Source: Candidatus Dadabacteria bacterium CSP1-2 (lineage in GTDB: Bacteria > Desulfobacterota_D > UBA1144 > Nemesobacterales > CSP1-2). From it: a DNA stretch of 62,509 nt. The notes under the pieces are model-generated. The model searched no databases, was not told the DNA's origin, and saw only the letters and a program-made list of their open reading frames with translations. Made by a program: the position numbers and the translations under genes. Numbering within the stretch: the stretch's first letter is position 1; the number at the start of each line of letters is the position of its first letter. Below are positions 25,786-33,379 of this stretch, piece by piece. The stretch covers positions 1 to 62,509 of the forward strand of contig LDXN01000010.1 of the NCBI GenBank assembly GCA_001443445.1. The letters run 5' to 3'.

Positions 25786-26196
25786 ATGGGTTGCAAACTA
25801 AAAAGCTTTATGAATATCTACTTATTATTTCTTGTAATCCTGGATGTAGTGTTGTCTATAACGTGTTTTTTCTTCCCAGAAGCATGGTTTAACACAATGC
25901 ACGGAGCGCCTTATGTTGATCCACAGGGGCTTCTAAGGCGAACCGGAGCTGTCTGGGCCGCCTTTGTTCTGATTCAATTTATAGCTTTACTCAGGTGGCA
26001 AAAGGAGCCTTACTGGCTAGCCGTGGTTGCTGGAGTTCGCTTCACTGAAATTTTTTCTGATTGGGTTTATTTGGGCGTTGCATCTAATATGACGTGGTTA
26101 GGTACTATTGGTTTATTTGTATCCCCGCCAGCAAATTTGATTTTTGGCATTTTTCTAATCATAGCCTATTTAAAATTTCATAAACAACCACAATGA
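25786..26196 (+). CDS. Four-helix membrane protein of unknown function
   Basis: The protein has 136 aa. Hydrophobic helices lie at about 8-30, 52-68, 74-98 and 104-128. A conserved-looking loop, AWFNTMHGAPYVDPQGLLRRTGAVWA, separates helices 1 and 2. This arrangement is seen in uncharacterised small membrane proteins; no enzyme motif is visible. It is monocistronic, divergent from the PAN pair and followed by a long repeat. The function is unknown. Confidence 0.65.
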   Translation: MGCKLKSFMNIYLLFLVILDVVLSITCFFFPEAWFNTMHGAPYVDPQGLLRRTGAVWAAFVLIQFIALLRWQKEPYWLAVVAGVRFTEIFSDWVYLGVASNMTWLGTIGLFVSPPANLIFGIFLIIAYLKFHKQPQ

Positions 26197-26245
26197 AGAA
26201 CCCAGCAGCAGCAGAGTATCAGCGTATAAACCGGCAGTCCATTCG

Positions 26246-26487
26246 GTCATTGCGAGAAGCGGAGCGACGAAGCAATCTGGCGCATTGCGTCATCCTGAAG
26301 GAGCAAGGCGACTGAAGTATCTCCTGATTTATCTTGAGATCCTTCGCTTACGCTCAGGACGACACTAAGTGTCGGATTCCTTGCTTCACTCGGAATGACA
26401 GAAAGAGAGAATGCTTCACGGAGCTTACGCTGAGCAAAGCGAATGTGTTCGCAATGACGGTGGAAAGCCTGTAACAAGCTACTGGGA
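26246..26487. repeat. CATTGCGA...CGCAATGAC repeat complex
   Basis: It starts GTCATTGCGAGAAGCGGAGC and ends TTCGCAATGACGGTGGAAAGCCTG with a TAACAAGCTACTGGG tail. The inside contains CGTCATCCTGAAGGAG and GGAATGACAG sub-elements, as if several hairpin repeats were nested. Related copies lie at 33041-33305 and inside 29100-29265, and the tail recurs at 50449-50484. An open frame across it on the minus strand is only translated repeat. Confidence 0.75.
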
Positions 26488-26598
26488 GTTATCAAGTTAA
26501 GTTAGCATTATATAATTCTTACAGCCTTCTTCAATTAGCTATTTAAAAATTTTTATCAATAAACTTTGTTTGAAATTTTATGTGTGGGGAATTACATA

Positions 26599-27222
26599 AT
26601 GAATTCGCAATACAAAAAGGAGAGTCAGGAAGATATTCTAAATTACTGGTTTGGTGAGCTTAAAGAGAGCGAAGCACCTTCTAGCGATTACTACAAAATA
26701 TGGTTTGCAAAGAGAATCGAAATTGACCAATATATAAAGACCACCTTTGAAGAGGATCTGGAACTTGCAGTAGGAGGCAAATTAAAAAGCTGGGAGAATA
26801 CACCTAGAGGAACTCTGGCTCTTATAATCTTGCTCGATCAATTCTCCCGCAATATCTATCGTGGTACAGCAAAGGCATTTTCTCAGGACTCACTAGCACT
26901 CGATGTTTGCTTGCGAGGAATTGAGAAGGGATTTGACAAAAGGCTTCATCCAGTTGAACGGCTTTTCCTTTATATGCCTTTAGAACACTCAGAGGACTTA
27001 GAAATACAAAAGAAGTCCGTTGAATATTTTTCTGTGTTAGAGAAAACCTTTACCTCTACACCTTCTTTGGTTTCGATCATATCGGAATTCAAAAATTATG
27101 CAGAGAAACACTACGTAATCATCGAGAGGTTTGGGCGATTTCCTCACAGAAACGAAATACTAGGACGCAAATCTACGCCTGAGGAAATCGAATTCTTAAA
27201 ACAACCCGGCTCTTCGTTTTAA
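26599..27222 (+). CDS. DUF924 family protein
   Basis: The protein has 207 aa from ATG 26599 (GGGGAA upstream); a TTG at 26566 would add 11 non-conserved residues. All DUF924 landmarks are present: ILNYWFGELKESE, KIWFAKRIEID, GTLALIILLDQFSRNIYRGTAKAFSQD, ERLFLYMPLEHSED and FGRFPHRNEILGRKSTPEE. The family is a TPR-like helical protein widespread in bacteria, with no established biochemical role. It is monocistronic. Confidence 0.9.
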   Translation: MNSQYKKESQEDILNYWFGELKESEAPSSDYYKIWFAKRIEIDQYIKTTFEEDLELAVGGKLKSWENTPRGTLALIILLDQFSRNIYRGTAKAFSQDSLALDVCLRGIEKGFDKRLHPVERLFLYMPLEHSEDLEIQKKSVEYFSVLEKTFTSTPSLVSIISEFKNYAEKHYVIIERFGRFPHRNEILGRKSTPEEIEFLKQPGSSF

Positions 27223-27405
27223 ATGGATAGTAATATTATTTTAGACTTAAAGTGCAAATTTTGCCTGGCTTTTGCAAATGTCAATCCATGCTATTCTTCT
27301 TTTAGTTTAATAAGATGAAGATGGTCTGCATAACAACTATATCAATAAAATCGAATGTTACTTGTGAGTATCAAAAAGGATTTTTTCTGGGTATTGTGCT
27401 GTTAA

Positions 27406-27606
27406 TTAGACAACTGTAATTTCTGTTTTCTTTTTACTTAAGTAGGCTATGATTTCATGTTCCCGCTGTTGAATTTCTAACAAAATCTGCTCAGACATTG
27501 CTCGATACTCCTCCGCAGAATGAATCTTACGTGCTTCTAGAAGGATCTTTTGCAAATTAACAATAGCTTGTTGAGCTCTTGTCAACTGTTCGTCATTTTC
27601 AATCAT
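27406..27606 (-). CDS. Small coiled-coil protein, antitoxin-like
   Basis: The protein has 66 aa from ATG 27606 (a GTG at 27642 would add 12 residues). The sequence LTRAQQAIVNLQKILLEARK and MSEQILLEIQQREHEIIAYL is almost wholly helical with heptad-like spacing. Similar short helical proteins occur near toxin-antitoxin genes, and the DUF4258/YgiT pair lies 250 bases away on the same strand. No domain is assigned. Confidence 0.5.
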   Translation of the reverse strand: MIENDEQLTRAQQAIVNLQKILLEARKIHSAEEYRAMSEQILLEIQQREHEIIAYLSKKKTEITVV

Positions 27607-27857
27607 TATAATTTCACTACCACAATTCTTCTCACAAGCCACTTACGCCTTGCTGAGCAACACCAAAAAAATTCAGGGATTCATATACATTAGTTGTATA
27701 CATGCCCTCGGGAAGATTGCCATCTTTATTAAATTCAGGGATCCTCGTCCTTTATCATCTTAAAGCGACATGGCAGATAACGATATCAGCACAAATGAGG
27801 TTGACATGCAATTTGGGCATTATCCATTTGTGTAGAGTTAAGACTAGTATCCGTTTT

Positions 27858-28109
27858 TTAAATCTCTACGAATTCCTCAACAGGCACTTTGATTTCCTTC
27901 TTAGCTCTCTTACCAGAAAGATAAATATCTCCAAAATCTTTCTCAATCTTTTTTAATACATCTGCTTTGAAATACTGCTCTCCACAATATTCACATTCCT
28001 CACATGGCACATTGTTTACAACAAGAAATTGATCATCGTGTTTGTAAATATACTGAACATACCTTTCCCTAAAATTTTTATTTCCACAAAAGTTGCAGAT
28101 TTTTTTCAT
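27858..28109 (-). CDS. YgiT-type zinc-finger antitoxin-like protein
   Basis: The protein has 83 aa. Two CxxC pairs (CNFCGNK near the start and CEECEYCGEQYF near residue 37) form the YgiT/MqsA-type zinc finger. The C-terminal helix LKKIEKDFGDIYLSGKRAKKEIKVPVEEF matches stand-alone members that lack the DNA-binding half of MqsA. The start overlaps the stop of the DUF4258 gene (ATGA, 28106-28109), which is typical of a type II toxin-antitoxin operon with the toxin first. It probably neutralises the DUF4258 protein by direct binding. Confidence 0.85.
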   Translation of the reverse strand: MKKICNFCGNKNFRERYVQYIYKHDDQFLVVNNVPCEECEYCGEQYFKADVLKKIEKDFGDIYLSGKRAKKEIKVPVEEFVEI

Positions 28110-28417
28110 TTTTCACCCCTCTCGTAAGGTGCTTTAAATTTTGGTGGTTGAGGAATGTAAACAGTTATAACCACTAACCAATCTCCTCTCATTCCGCAAA
28201 CAATATGTATTGGTTTTCCTGTCTCCGTAAACCCCACAACTAAACAACTTTCTCCTCTCCCTGTATTCTCATACTGTTCTATAATTCTACCCTTAAGCAA
28301 GGCTTCTTCAACTTCTGCTACCGTGAGGTTATCATTTTGCCTTTCCTGATCTCCATGTTTTGAAAAATAATACTCACCTCTCCTAATCTTTTCATGTATC
28401 CATTCTAACTCAAACAT
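28106..28417 (-). CDS. DUF4258 domain toxin-like protein (MqsR-like)
   Basis: The protein has 103 aa. Landmarks are IRRGEYYFSKHGDQERQ, LTVAEVEEALLKGRIIEQYEN and the strand block CLVVGFTETGKPIHIVCG followed by WLVVITVYIP. This is the DUF4258 fold, related to RelE/MqsR mRNA interferases. With the YgiT partner it forms a probable toxin-antitoxin module. Ribonuclease activity is by family inference only. It is bordered upstream by a repeat-dense, gene-free kilobase, a usual place for such modules. Confidence 0.83.
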   Translation of the reverse strand: MFELEWIHEKIRRGEYYFSKHGDQERQNDNLTVAEVEEALLKGRIIEQYENTGRGESCLVVGFTETGKPIHIVCGMRGDWLVVITVYIPQPPKFKAPYERGEK

Positions 28418-28439
28418 TCTCTGTTACCTAAATGTTATT

Positions 28440-29490
28440 ATAATATGAAACGGCGAATTACGATAATGTCTCCGGGGTTGCCGAAGTCGCCAAAGGCGAT
28501 TTGCACGAAGCGTAGCGAAGTCGGCAACCTCGTGTACGCGGCCGTTAGACAATCCCCCTTTTTCCTCTCCTACTTTGGTAAATGGACATTCCCTCCTTTT
28601 TAAAGGAGGGTCAGGGTGGATTGCATCCTTCAATTTCTCAATAATCCCCCTTTATCCCCCTTTGTACAAAAGGGGGAAGAATTTTACTCTCCCCTTTCCT
28701 AAAGGGGAGATAAAGAGGGAATTATACTAAAGAACGGCTGGGACGGATTCTAAATCTCCCTAGATCCCTCTTTACAAAAGAGGGAACCCTGAGTCTCCAT
28801 TTAGGGAAGTGGAAATATGTTATCCAAAATGTAGTGCCCGTTCCCCGTACGAGCATTTGTATATGGACTGATCGGCGATCAGTCCCTACAAAGGCATCGG
28901 TACCTACGTCTTCATGAGACTTCAATCGGGTAGAGCACCAGTCTTGCTGGTGCATCAGTAAGAATGGGGAAAGGAGACCTCAAATTTAAAAGAAGATCTC
29001 AATAATAAAGAACCCCTCTTTGAAAAAGAGAGATTAAGGGAGAGTTATGTACGGGTGAAAAATAAACCATTCTGGTATAAGGTTCAGAACTGACCCCCCA
29101 GCCTTCGTGTTCCTCGAAATTGACAGTAAGAGGTTGTCATCGGGAGAGCTAGCTAAGCGATCTCTTTGAGATTCCTCACTGCTCCTTCGTCTCTGCTCAG
29201 GACATGGTTCGGAATGACACTTCGTGTCAGATTCTTCGGCTGACTTGGTCAGCCTCGCAATGAAACTCGTTTGCGTGCAAGGCAAAGCGGTATAAGCGGG
29301 ACAAGAATACCCCGCCTTCGTGTATTTTATACCGCTTCAAGAAATAGATTCTCTATGATAAAGATTCAAGTAGGGATTAGCAACTATATTTTTGGTGTGT
29401 TCGGGGAACGCACCCTACATTATTATAGCCCCCGTTATCCGAACGGGTATAAACATATGAAATGATGTGGGGCATCAGCCCCTACATTTT
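28440..29490. repeat. Gene-free cluster of diverse hairpin repeats
   Basis: About 1 kb without a plausible gene. Elements seen: GGTTGCCGAAGTCGCC...GTCGGCAACC (28477-28530), CCCTCCTTTTTAAAGGAGGG (28590-28610), CCCCCTTTGTACAAAAGGGGG (28653-28675) with CTCCCCTTTCCTAAAGGGGAG after it, CCCTCTTTACAAAAGAGGG (28769-28787), GGACTGATCGGCGATCAGTCC near 28865, CACCAGTCTTGCTGGTG (28937-28953), a CATTGCGA-family copy (29100-29265), GCGGTATAAG...TTATACCGC (29285-29335) and GGGGCATCAGCCCC near 29470. The open frames here are repeat translations. Confidence 0.75.
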
Positions 29491-29557
29491 ATGATTAAAT
29501 ATTTATGGGTGCTTTTTGAAAAATTATTTTACGAAGAGATGTTTTATTAGAAATCGG

Positions 29558-29917
29558 CTATTTATTGTCACCCTGAACTTGTTTCAGGACGACGCCCTGA
29601 ACTTGTTTCAGGGTCTCCTCGTCATACCATCCTTCAGATAAATCCTTTAAATCAGGATTCACAGATTTTATTAAATTCCATTTCCAATCTCTGTGCCAAT
29701 TTTTCAATTGTTTTTCTCTAGTAATTGCAATGTTAACATCTTCAAGTTCCTCGAAGTAAATTAAGCGGTTTACTTTGTATTTCTTTGTAAATTTTGAGCC
29801 CTTTCCTAATTTGTGTTCTAGTACCCTTCGTTCTAAATTATTTGTAACTCCAATATACATTGTAGTTAATCCCTTATTGCTCATTATATATACATAATAT
29901 ACAAATGCTTGAACCAT
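29558..29917 (-). CDS. GIY-YIG nuclease family protein with repeat-derived tail
   Basis: The protein has 119 aa from ATG 29917. The GIY-YIG core starts YYVYIMSNKGLTTMYIGVTNNLERRVLEHKLG, continues FTKKYKVNRLIYFEELEDVNIAITREKQLK and has the WKWNLI end typical of the YhbQ/UPF0213 class. The last 20 or so residues (EETLKQVQGVVLKQVQG) are encoded by two tandem CCTGAACTTGTTTCAGG hairpin repeats, so the original C-terminus was extended or replaced. A related repeat lies just before the start. The biological role is unknown; a nuclease fold is likely. Confidence 0.85.
   Translation of the reverse strand: MVQAFVYYVYIMSNKGLTTMYIGVTNNLERRVLEHKLGKGSKFTKKYKVNRLIYFEELEDVNIAITREKQLKNWHRDWKWNLIKSVNPDLKDLSEGWYDEETLKQVQGVVLKQVQGDNK
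29567..29618. repeat. Tandem CCTGAACTTGTTTCAGG repeats within GIY-YIG 3' end
   Basis: CCCTGAACTTGTTTCAGG occurs twice (from 29571 and from about 29595), each a small hairpin (CCTGAA/TTCAGG). A third, diverged member lies upstream of the gene at 29939-29963 (GATTCTGAAACGAGTTCAGAATGAC). The gene is thus bracketed by one repeat family. Confidence 0.8.
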
Positions 29918-30025
29918 AATAAATAAAGTGAAATATAGAGATTCTGAAACGAGTTCAGAATGACATAAAATATAAACCAAATTTTACAAGAAAATGACAT
30001 GCTGTAAAACTGGGATTTTAAGACA

Positions 30026-30448
30026 ATGCGGATACTAGCTCTAGACGTTGGGACAAAAACAATTGGGGTTGCTGTGAGTGATGAGCTTGGGATTGCCGCT
30101 CATGGGGTTACGACTATTAAAAGGACTGACTTGAAGCGGGACCTTGACGCTCTTAGTAAAATTATAGATCAATACAAGCCTTCTGAGATATTGGTTGGAG
30201 TTCCTTACAACTATGATGGCACTGTAAGTAAAAGAGGAGAGGAGATATTAAAGTTTGCTGAAAAAATAAAGACTACTTTTTCACTACCTGTTGAATACTG
30301 GGATGAGAGCTTTTCTACAGTTGATGCAGAGAAGATACTGCTTGAAGCAGACCTTAGCAGAAAGAAACGAAAAAAGGTTATTGATAAAATGGCCGCTGTT
30401 TTTATACTTGAGGGTTATTTAGATAAAAAAAGAAGGGAAATAACTTGA
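30026..30448 (+). CDS. ruvX: Holliday junction resolvase-like YqgF/RuvX
   Basis: The protein has 140 aa. RNase H-like fold: LALDVGTKTIGVAVSD with the first catalytic Asp (residue 7), ILVGVPYNYDGTVSKRGEEI, VEYWDESFSTVDAEKIL with the second acidic site, and DKMAAVFILEGYL with the last. Length and motifs match RuvX/YqgF, implicated in 16S rRNA 5' maturation and possibly recombination. It acts in the cytoplasm. It is followed by a CACAGAG-type repeat and then the hydrolase gene. Confidence 0.94.
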   Translation: MRILALDVGTKTIGVAVSDELGIAAHGVTTIKRTDLKRDLDALSKIIDQYKPSEILVGVPYNYDGTVSKRGEEILKFAEKIKTTFSLPVEYWDESFSTVDAEKILLEADLSRKKRKKVIDKMAAVFILEGYLDKKRREIT

Positions 30449-30450
30449 TT

Positions 30451-30526
30451 GCCACAGAGAACACAGAGAAGAAAATTTTTAAAAAGAATTTAAAAAAACT
30501 CTGTGATCTCAGTGTGCTCGGTGGCT
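30451..30526. repeat. CACAGAG-type inverted repeat, second copy
   Basis: GCCACAGAGAACACAGAGAA is mirrored by CTCTGTGATCTCAGTGTGCTCGGTGGC around an A/T core. Same family as 9972-10042. It fills the gap between ruvX and the hydrolase gene and may work as a terminator-like hairpin. Confidence 0.75.
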
Positions 30527-30536
30527 AAGAAAAATT

Positions 30537-31328
30537 ATGCCTTATGCTAGAGTAAACGGAATTAAAATCTATTATGAAACCTACGGTGAGGGGCATCCTC
30601 TTGTTCTAATTGGGGGGCTTGGTAGTGAGATTCAGAGCTGGGCAACTCAGATTCCCATCTATTCAAAACACTTTCAGGTAATAGTTTTCGACAATCGGGG
30701 AGCCGGAAAATCGGATAAGCCTGACATTCCTTACACAATTGAACTCATGGCTGATGATACCGCAGGGCTTCTCGATGCACTCGGCGTCAAGTCAGCTTAC
30801 GTAGTAGGAAAATCAATGGGTGGAATGATAGGGCAGTGGCTTACTATAAAGTATCCGGAGAAGGTGAAGAAGCTTGTTTTAGGCTGTGCATCCGCTTATC
30901 GAGATGAAGTAGGAAATGAAATTCTCAGAATGGGAAGGGAAACTGCAACGAAAATAGGAATGAAAGCTGTATGGCTTACTGCCATCTTCTGGGGATATAC
31001 AAGGGAGTATATTGAAAGAAACCTAAGCTCGATAAAGGAAGCCCTAGCTAAAGTTCCTGAAAACCCTGAGGCCCTTACTGGTTATATTAGACAGAGCCTT
31101 GCATGTGAGGGACATAACACAACAGATTTAGTGGGGAAAATTAAATGTCCTACTCTCGTTATGCAAGGAGAGCAAGATTTAATCGTTTCACCAAAACGAT
31201 CACTTGAGTTAGCAGACTTGATTCCTGGTGCGGAGTTAAAAATATTTAATGGAGTCGGACATGGTTTTTGGAGAGAAAGACAGGAAGAGGTAGATAGATT
31301 GGTTTTGGATTTTCTTCTCAAAGATTGA
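30537..31328 (+). CDS. Alpha/beta-fold hydrolase
   Basis: The protein has 263 aa. It starts ARVNGIKIYYETYGEGHPLVLIGGLG (oxyanion region). The nucleophile elbow is GKSMGGM (Ser near residue 93). The acid is in GEQDLIVSP and the catalytic His in GVGHGFWRE. The cap region is short. Relatives include 3-oxoadipate enol-lactonases and esterases, and the substrate cannot be assigned. It acts in the cytoplasm, there is no signal peptide, and the gene stands alone between two repeat elements. Confidence 0.9.
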   Translation: MPYARVNGIKIYYETYGEGHPLVLIGGLGSEIQSWATQIPIYSKHFQVIVFDNRGAGKSDKPDIPYTIELMADDTAGLLDALGVKSAYVVGKSMGGMIGQWLTIKYPEKVKKLVLGCASAYRDEVGNEILRMGRETATKIGMKAVWLTAIFWGYTREYIERNLSSIKEALAKVPENPEALTGYIRQSLACEGHNTTDLVGKIKCPTLVMQGEQDLIVSPKRSLELADLIPGAELKIFNGVGHGFWRERQEEVDRLVLDFLLKD

Positions 31329-31335
31329 AAAAATA

Positions 31336-31458
31336 ATTAACCACGAATTATCACGAACGGACCCAAATGGAAATAAAGTAGGGGCAGGTTTTAATCCTGC
31401 CCCTACCTATTTGAAGGGATTATCTATTTGTGAAAATTCGTGTCCATTTGTGGCTAAA
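31336..31458. repeat. Nested inverted repeats (hairpin inside hairpin)
   Basis: An outer pair, TTAACCACGAATTATCACGAA and TTCGTGTCCATTTGTGGCTAA, encloses a complete, separate hairpin GTAGGGGCAGG...CCTGCCCCTAC at 31378-31406. This looks like one repeat family inserted into another. It lies between convergent genes and may also terminate transcription from both sides. Confidence 0.75.
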
Positions 31459-31464
31459 AGATAA

Positions 31465-32166
31465 TTAATTAAGATTTCTCTTTTCTACAATCTGATTCCT
31501 TCTTTTAGCAACTATAGATATAACCTCAACCTTAGTCTCTAAGTGTGTGAGGATATTCTCGGCTCTTTTCTGGACGTTGATTTCTTCAAGTAGCTCCTGT
31601 TTTTCAAAAACGTTTGAAACACTCGTAGAAGCAATCGCATCTATCAGGTTCTCAAGTGGAAGCCTTGTATCAATATTTATCAAATGAGATTCGTGTTCTT
31701 TTCCGATGATTCCATTCCATTTTAAGATAAGCTCAACTATACGCTCTCTATAAATATTCTCATTTGTACCATGTACATCTTCTAGGATTTCAACACGGGC
31801 GAGTCTATAAGGAATGTCTTTTACAATATCAATAATCTTTACCCTTTTTAAGCCATATAAAACTATGTTAAATCTTCCATCGTCAAGTGGTTCTGAGTTT
31901 ACGATTCTTCCCATACCTACAACGCTGTATATTTCTGGATTTCCCTCATAGCTTTTCTCCCACCCAGGTTTTAATAGCACCATCCCTATGATGCGTTCGC
32001 CATCAATAATATCCTTTACCATTTGTCTATACCTGGGTTCAAACACATGGAGTGGCAGAAGTGTATTTGGAAAGAATACAACGGTAGCAAGTGGGAAAAG
32101 CGGAATAACCCCGGAGAAGTTTTGAAGGTTTAAAACGTTCGCTAGGTCAATAGTAAAATTCTTCAT
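31465..32166 (-). CDS. LON substrate-binding domain protein
   Basis: The protein has 233 aa. The sequence IPLFPLATVVFFPNTLLPLHVFEPRYRQMVKDI begins the Lon N-terminal domain. YSVVGMGRIVNSEPLDDGRFNIVLYGLKRVKI continues it, with a helical C-terminus. No ATPase or peptidase part is present, as in the stand-alone family. Such proteins bind unfolded peptides or act as adaptors; their function is not established. It is a monocistronic minus-strand gene with the start at ATG 32166. Confidence 0.9.
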   Translation of the reverse strand: MKNFTIDLANVLNLQNFSGVIPLFPLATVVFFPNTLLPLHVFEPRYRQMVKDIIDGERIIGMVLLKPGWEKSYEGNPEIYSVVGMGRIVNSEPLDDGRFNIVLYGLKRVKIIDIVKDIPYRLARVEILEDVHGTNENIYRERIVELILKWNGIIGKEHESHLINIDTRLPLENLIDAIASTSVSNVFEKQELLEEINVQKRAENILTHLETKVEVISIVAKRRNQIVEKRNLN

Positions 32167-32392
32167 TATAGTAATATTTTACCAAATAAGGTCTTGAACT
32201 TTGAGTATCTAATATATTTGAGGAAATTTATGTAAATGCACTACAGAAAAGGAAATAATATCCGGTATTAGATCAACACAGTTTTGATAATTACAAATTA
32301 TTGTGGCATAAGATCCTATTATCATTTTGATAATTCAAGCCTAGGTATGTATATTTAAAACGCTCAAATCCCAATCGTGTATAGGTTGCTAA

Positions 32393-33007
32393 ATGTTTGA
32401 TGAATATGAGACAAGAAAGAAAACCCTACAAAAGGCTATTCAGATTGCAAAAAGGGAGTGGGGGAATATAAAATCATCGCTCATGTATTGTGGCGATATT
32501 GGAGAGTTTTGTGAAGAAGATTTTATGATAGGAGTTATAGAAGAGGACGTGATAATCAGGGAACCACTAATAAGTCCTACAAAATCAGTTTCAGGATATG
32601 CCCCTACGTTCTATCCGATGTATCTTGTAGACAACCTAATAATCATGGATGAGAAAATGCCTAAGTATAGGTATAAGACCGTCGAAGCTCTTTATGTTTT
32701 TATTGAACTTGCTACAAAAGCTGTAGAGAGGCTTGGTCTTGTAGGAATATTCTGCATTGGATTCGGAAGTGGATACGGCTATGTCCGCACCGGTTGGATT
32801 GGAGAGAAAGGGAGAGCTGAAGAAAGAGACATCTTCTACCAGATGTTTTATAAAGGGAGAGTTGACTACGATTGGGATTTTCACTGGACTTCTGTAAGAC
32901 AGAGACTGAAACTAATCTTCACTAGGTTCATGGCTTGGCAGAACAACCCAAAGCTTTATGAAAGAGAAGTTAAACCAAGAGCTAAGGTTAAACCTATGAT
33001 GGTTTAA
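32393..33007 (+). CDS. Conserved-looking hypothetical protein, family not recognised
   Basis: The protein has 204 aa. There is no signal peptide or clear membrane helix. A charged N-terminus (FDEYETRKKTLQKAIQIAKREWG) is followed by a beta-like segment IGVIEEDVIIREPLISP. A Gly-rich patch GLVGIFCIGFGSGYGYVRTGW sits near residues 115-135, and the C-terminus is basic. No known motif is evident. It is a single gene after a 226-base gap without features, followed by a large repeat complex. Codon use looks like the neighbours. Confidence 0.55.
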   Translation: MFDEYETRKKTLQKAIQIAKREWGNIKSSLMYCGDIGEFCEEDFMIGVIEEDVIIREPLISPTKSVSGYAPTFYPMYLVDNLIIMDEKMPKYRYKTVEALYVFIELATKAVERLGLVGIFCIGFGSGYGYVRTGWIGEKGRAEERDIFYQMFYKGRVDYDWDFHWTSVRQRLKLIFTRFMAWQNNPKLYEREVKPRAKVKPMMV

Positions 33008-33040
33008 AAAACAAACCTAAGTTGCTACCTATGTGCACTT

Positions 33041-33305
33041 GTCATTGCGAGCGACCAAAAGGGTGAGCCGGAGCCCCGAATAACGTGAGAGGGGAAGCAA
33101 TTTGCTACAGAATGTCATTCCGAATGCTGCGCATGGGCTCAGTACAGGCTCCGTGAGGAATCTCAAACAGATTGCTTCACTGGGATCTGTGGTAGAGATC
33201 TAGAGGGAGGGAAGTTAGGGAACCGCAATGCTCGCAATGACAAGCATAATGGATCGCTTCGTCGGAGCCTGTACTGAGCGTATGCGAAGTGCTCCTCGCA
33301 ATGAT
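33041..33305. repeat. CATTGCGA...CGCAATGA repeat complex, second copy
   Basis: It begins GTCATTGCGAGCGACC and ends CTCCTCGCAATGATA. In the middle lie GTCATTCCGAATGCTGCGC, GAGGAATCTCAAACAG and GCTCGCAATGACAAGC. It is the same composite class as 26246-26487. No gene is present in 33008-33379. Confidence 0.75.
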
Positions 33306-33379
33306 ATTACCCTTTTTTATAGGCAGCAAATTTGTTTAAACAGATTCGCAAACTAAACTGCATTTTTGGTTAAATAACA

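Noticed and set aside
26247-26495. Minus-strand 82-codon frame
   Set aside because: It lies wholly in the CATTGCGA repeat complex and reads as typical repeat peptide (SVIPSEARNP).
28424-29285. Several 69-83-codon frames on the minus strand and one on plus
   Set aside because: All cross hairpin repeats; peptides such as CHSEPCPEQRRRSSEESQ are translations of dispersed repeats, not genes.
29918-29980. Longer start for the GIY-YIG protein
   Set aside because: The extra 21 residues (CHSELVSESL) come from the flanking hairpin repeat; ATG 29917 begins the conserved fold.
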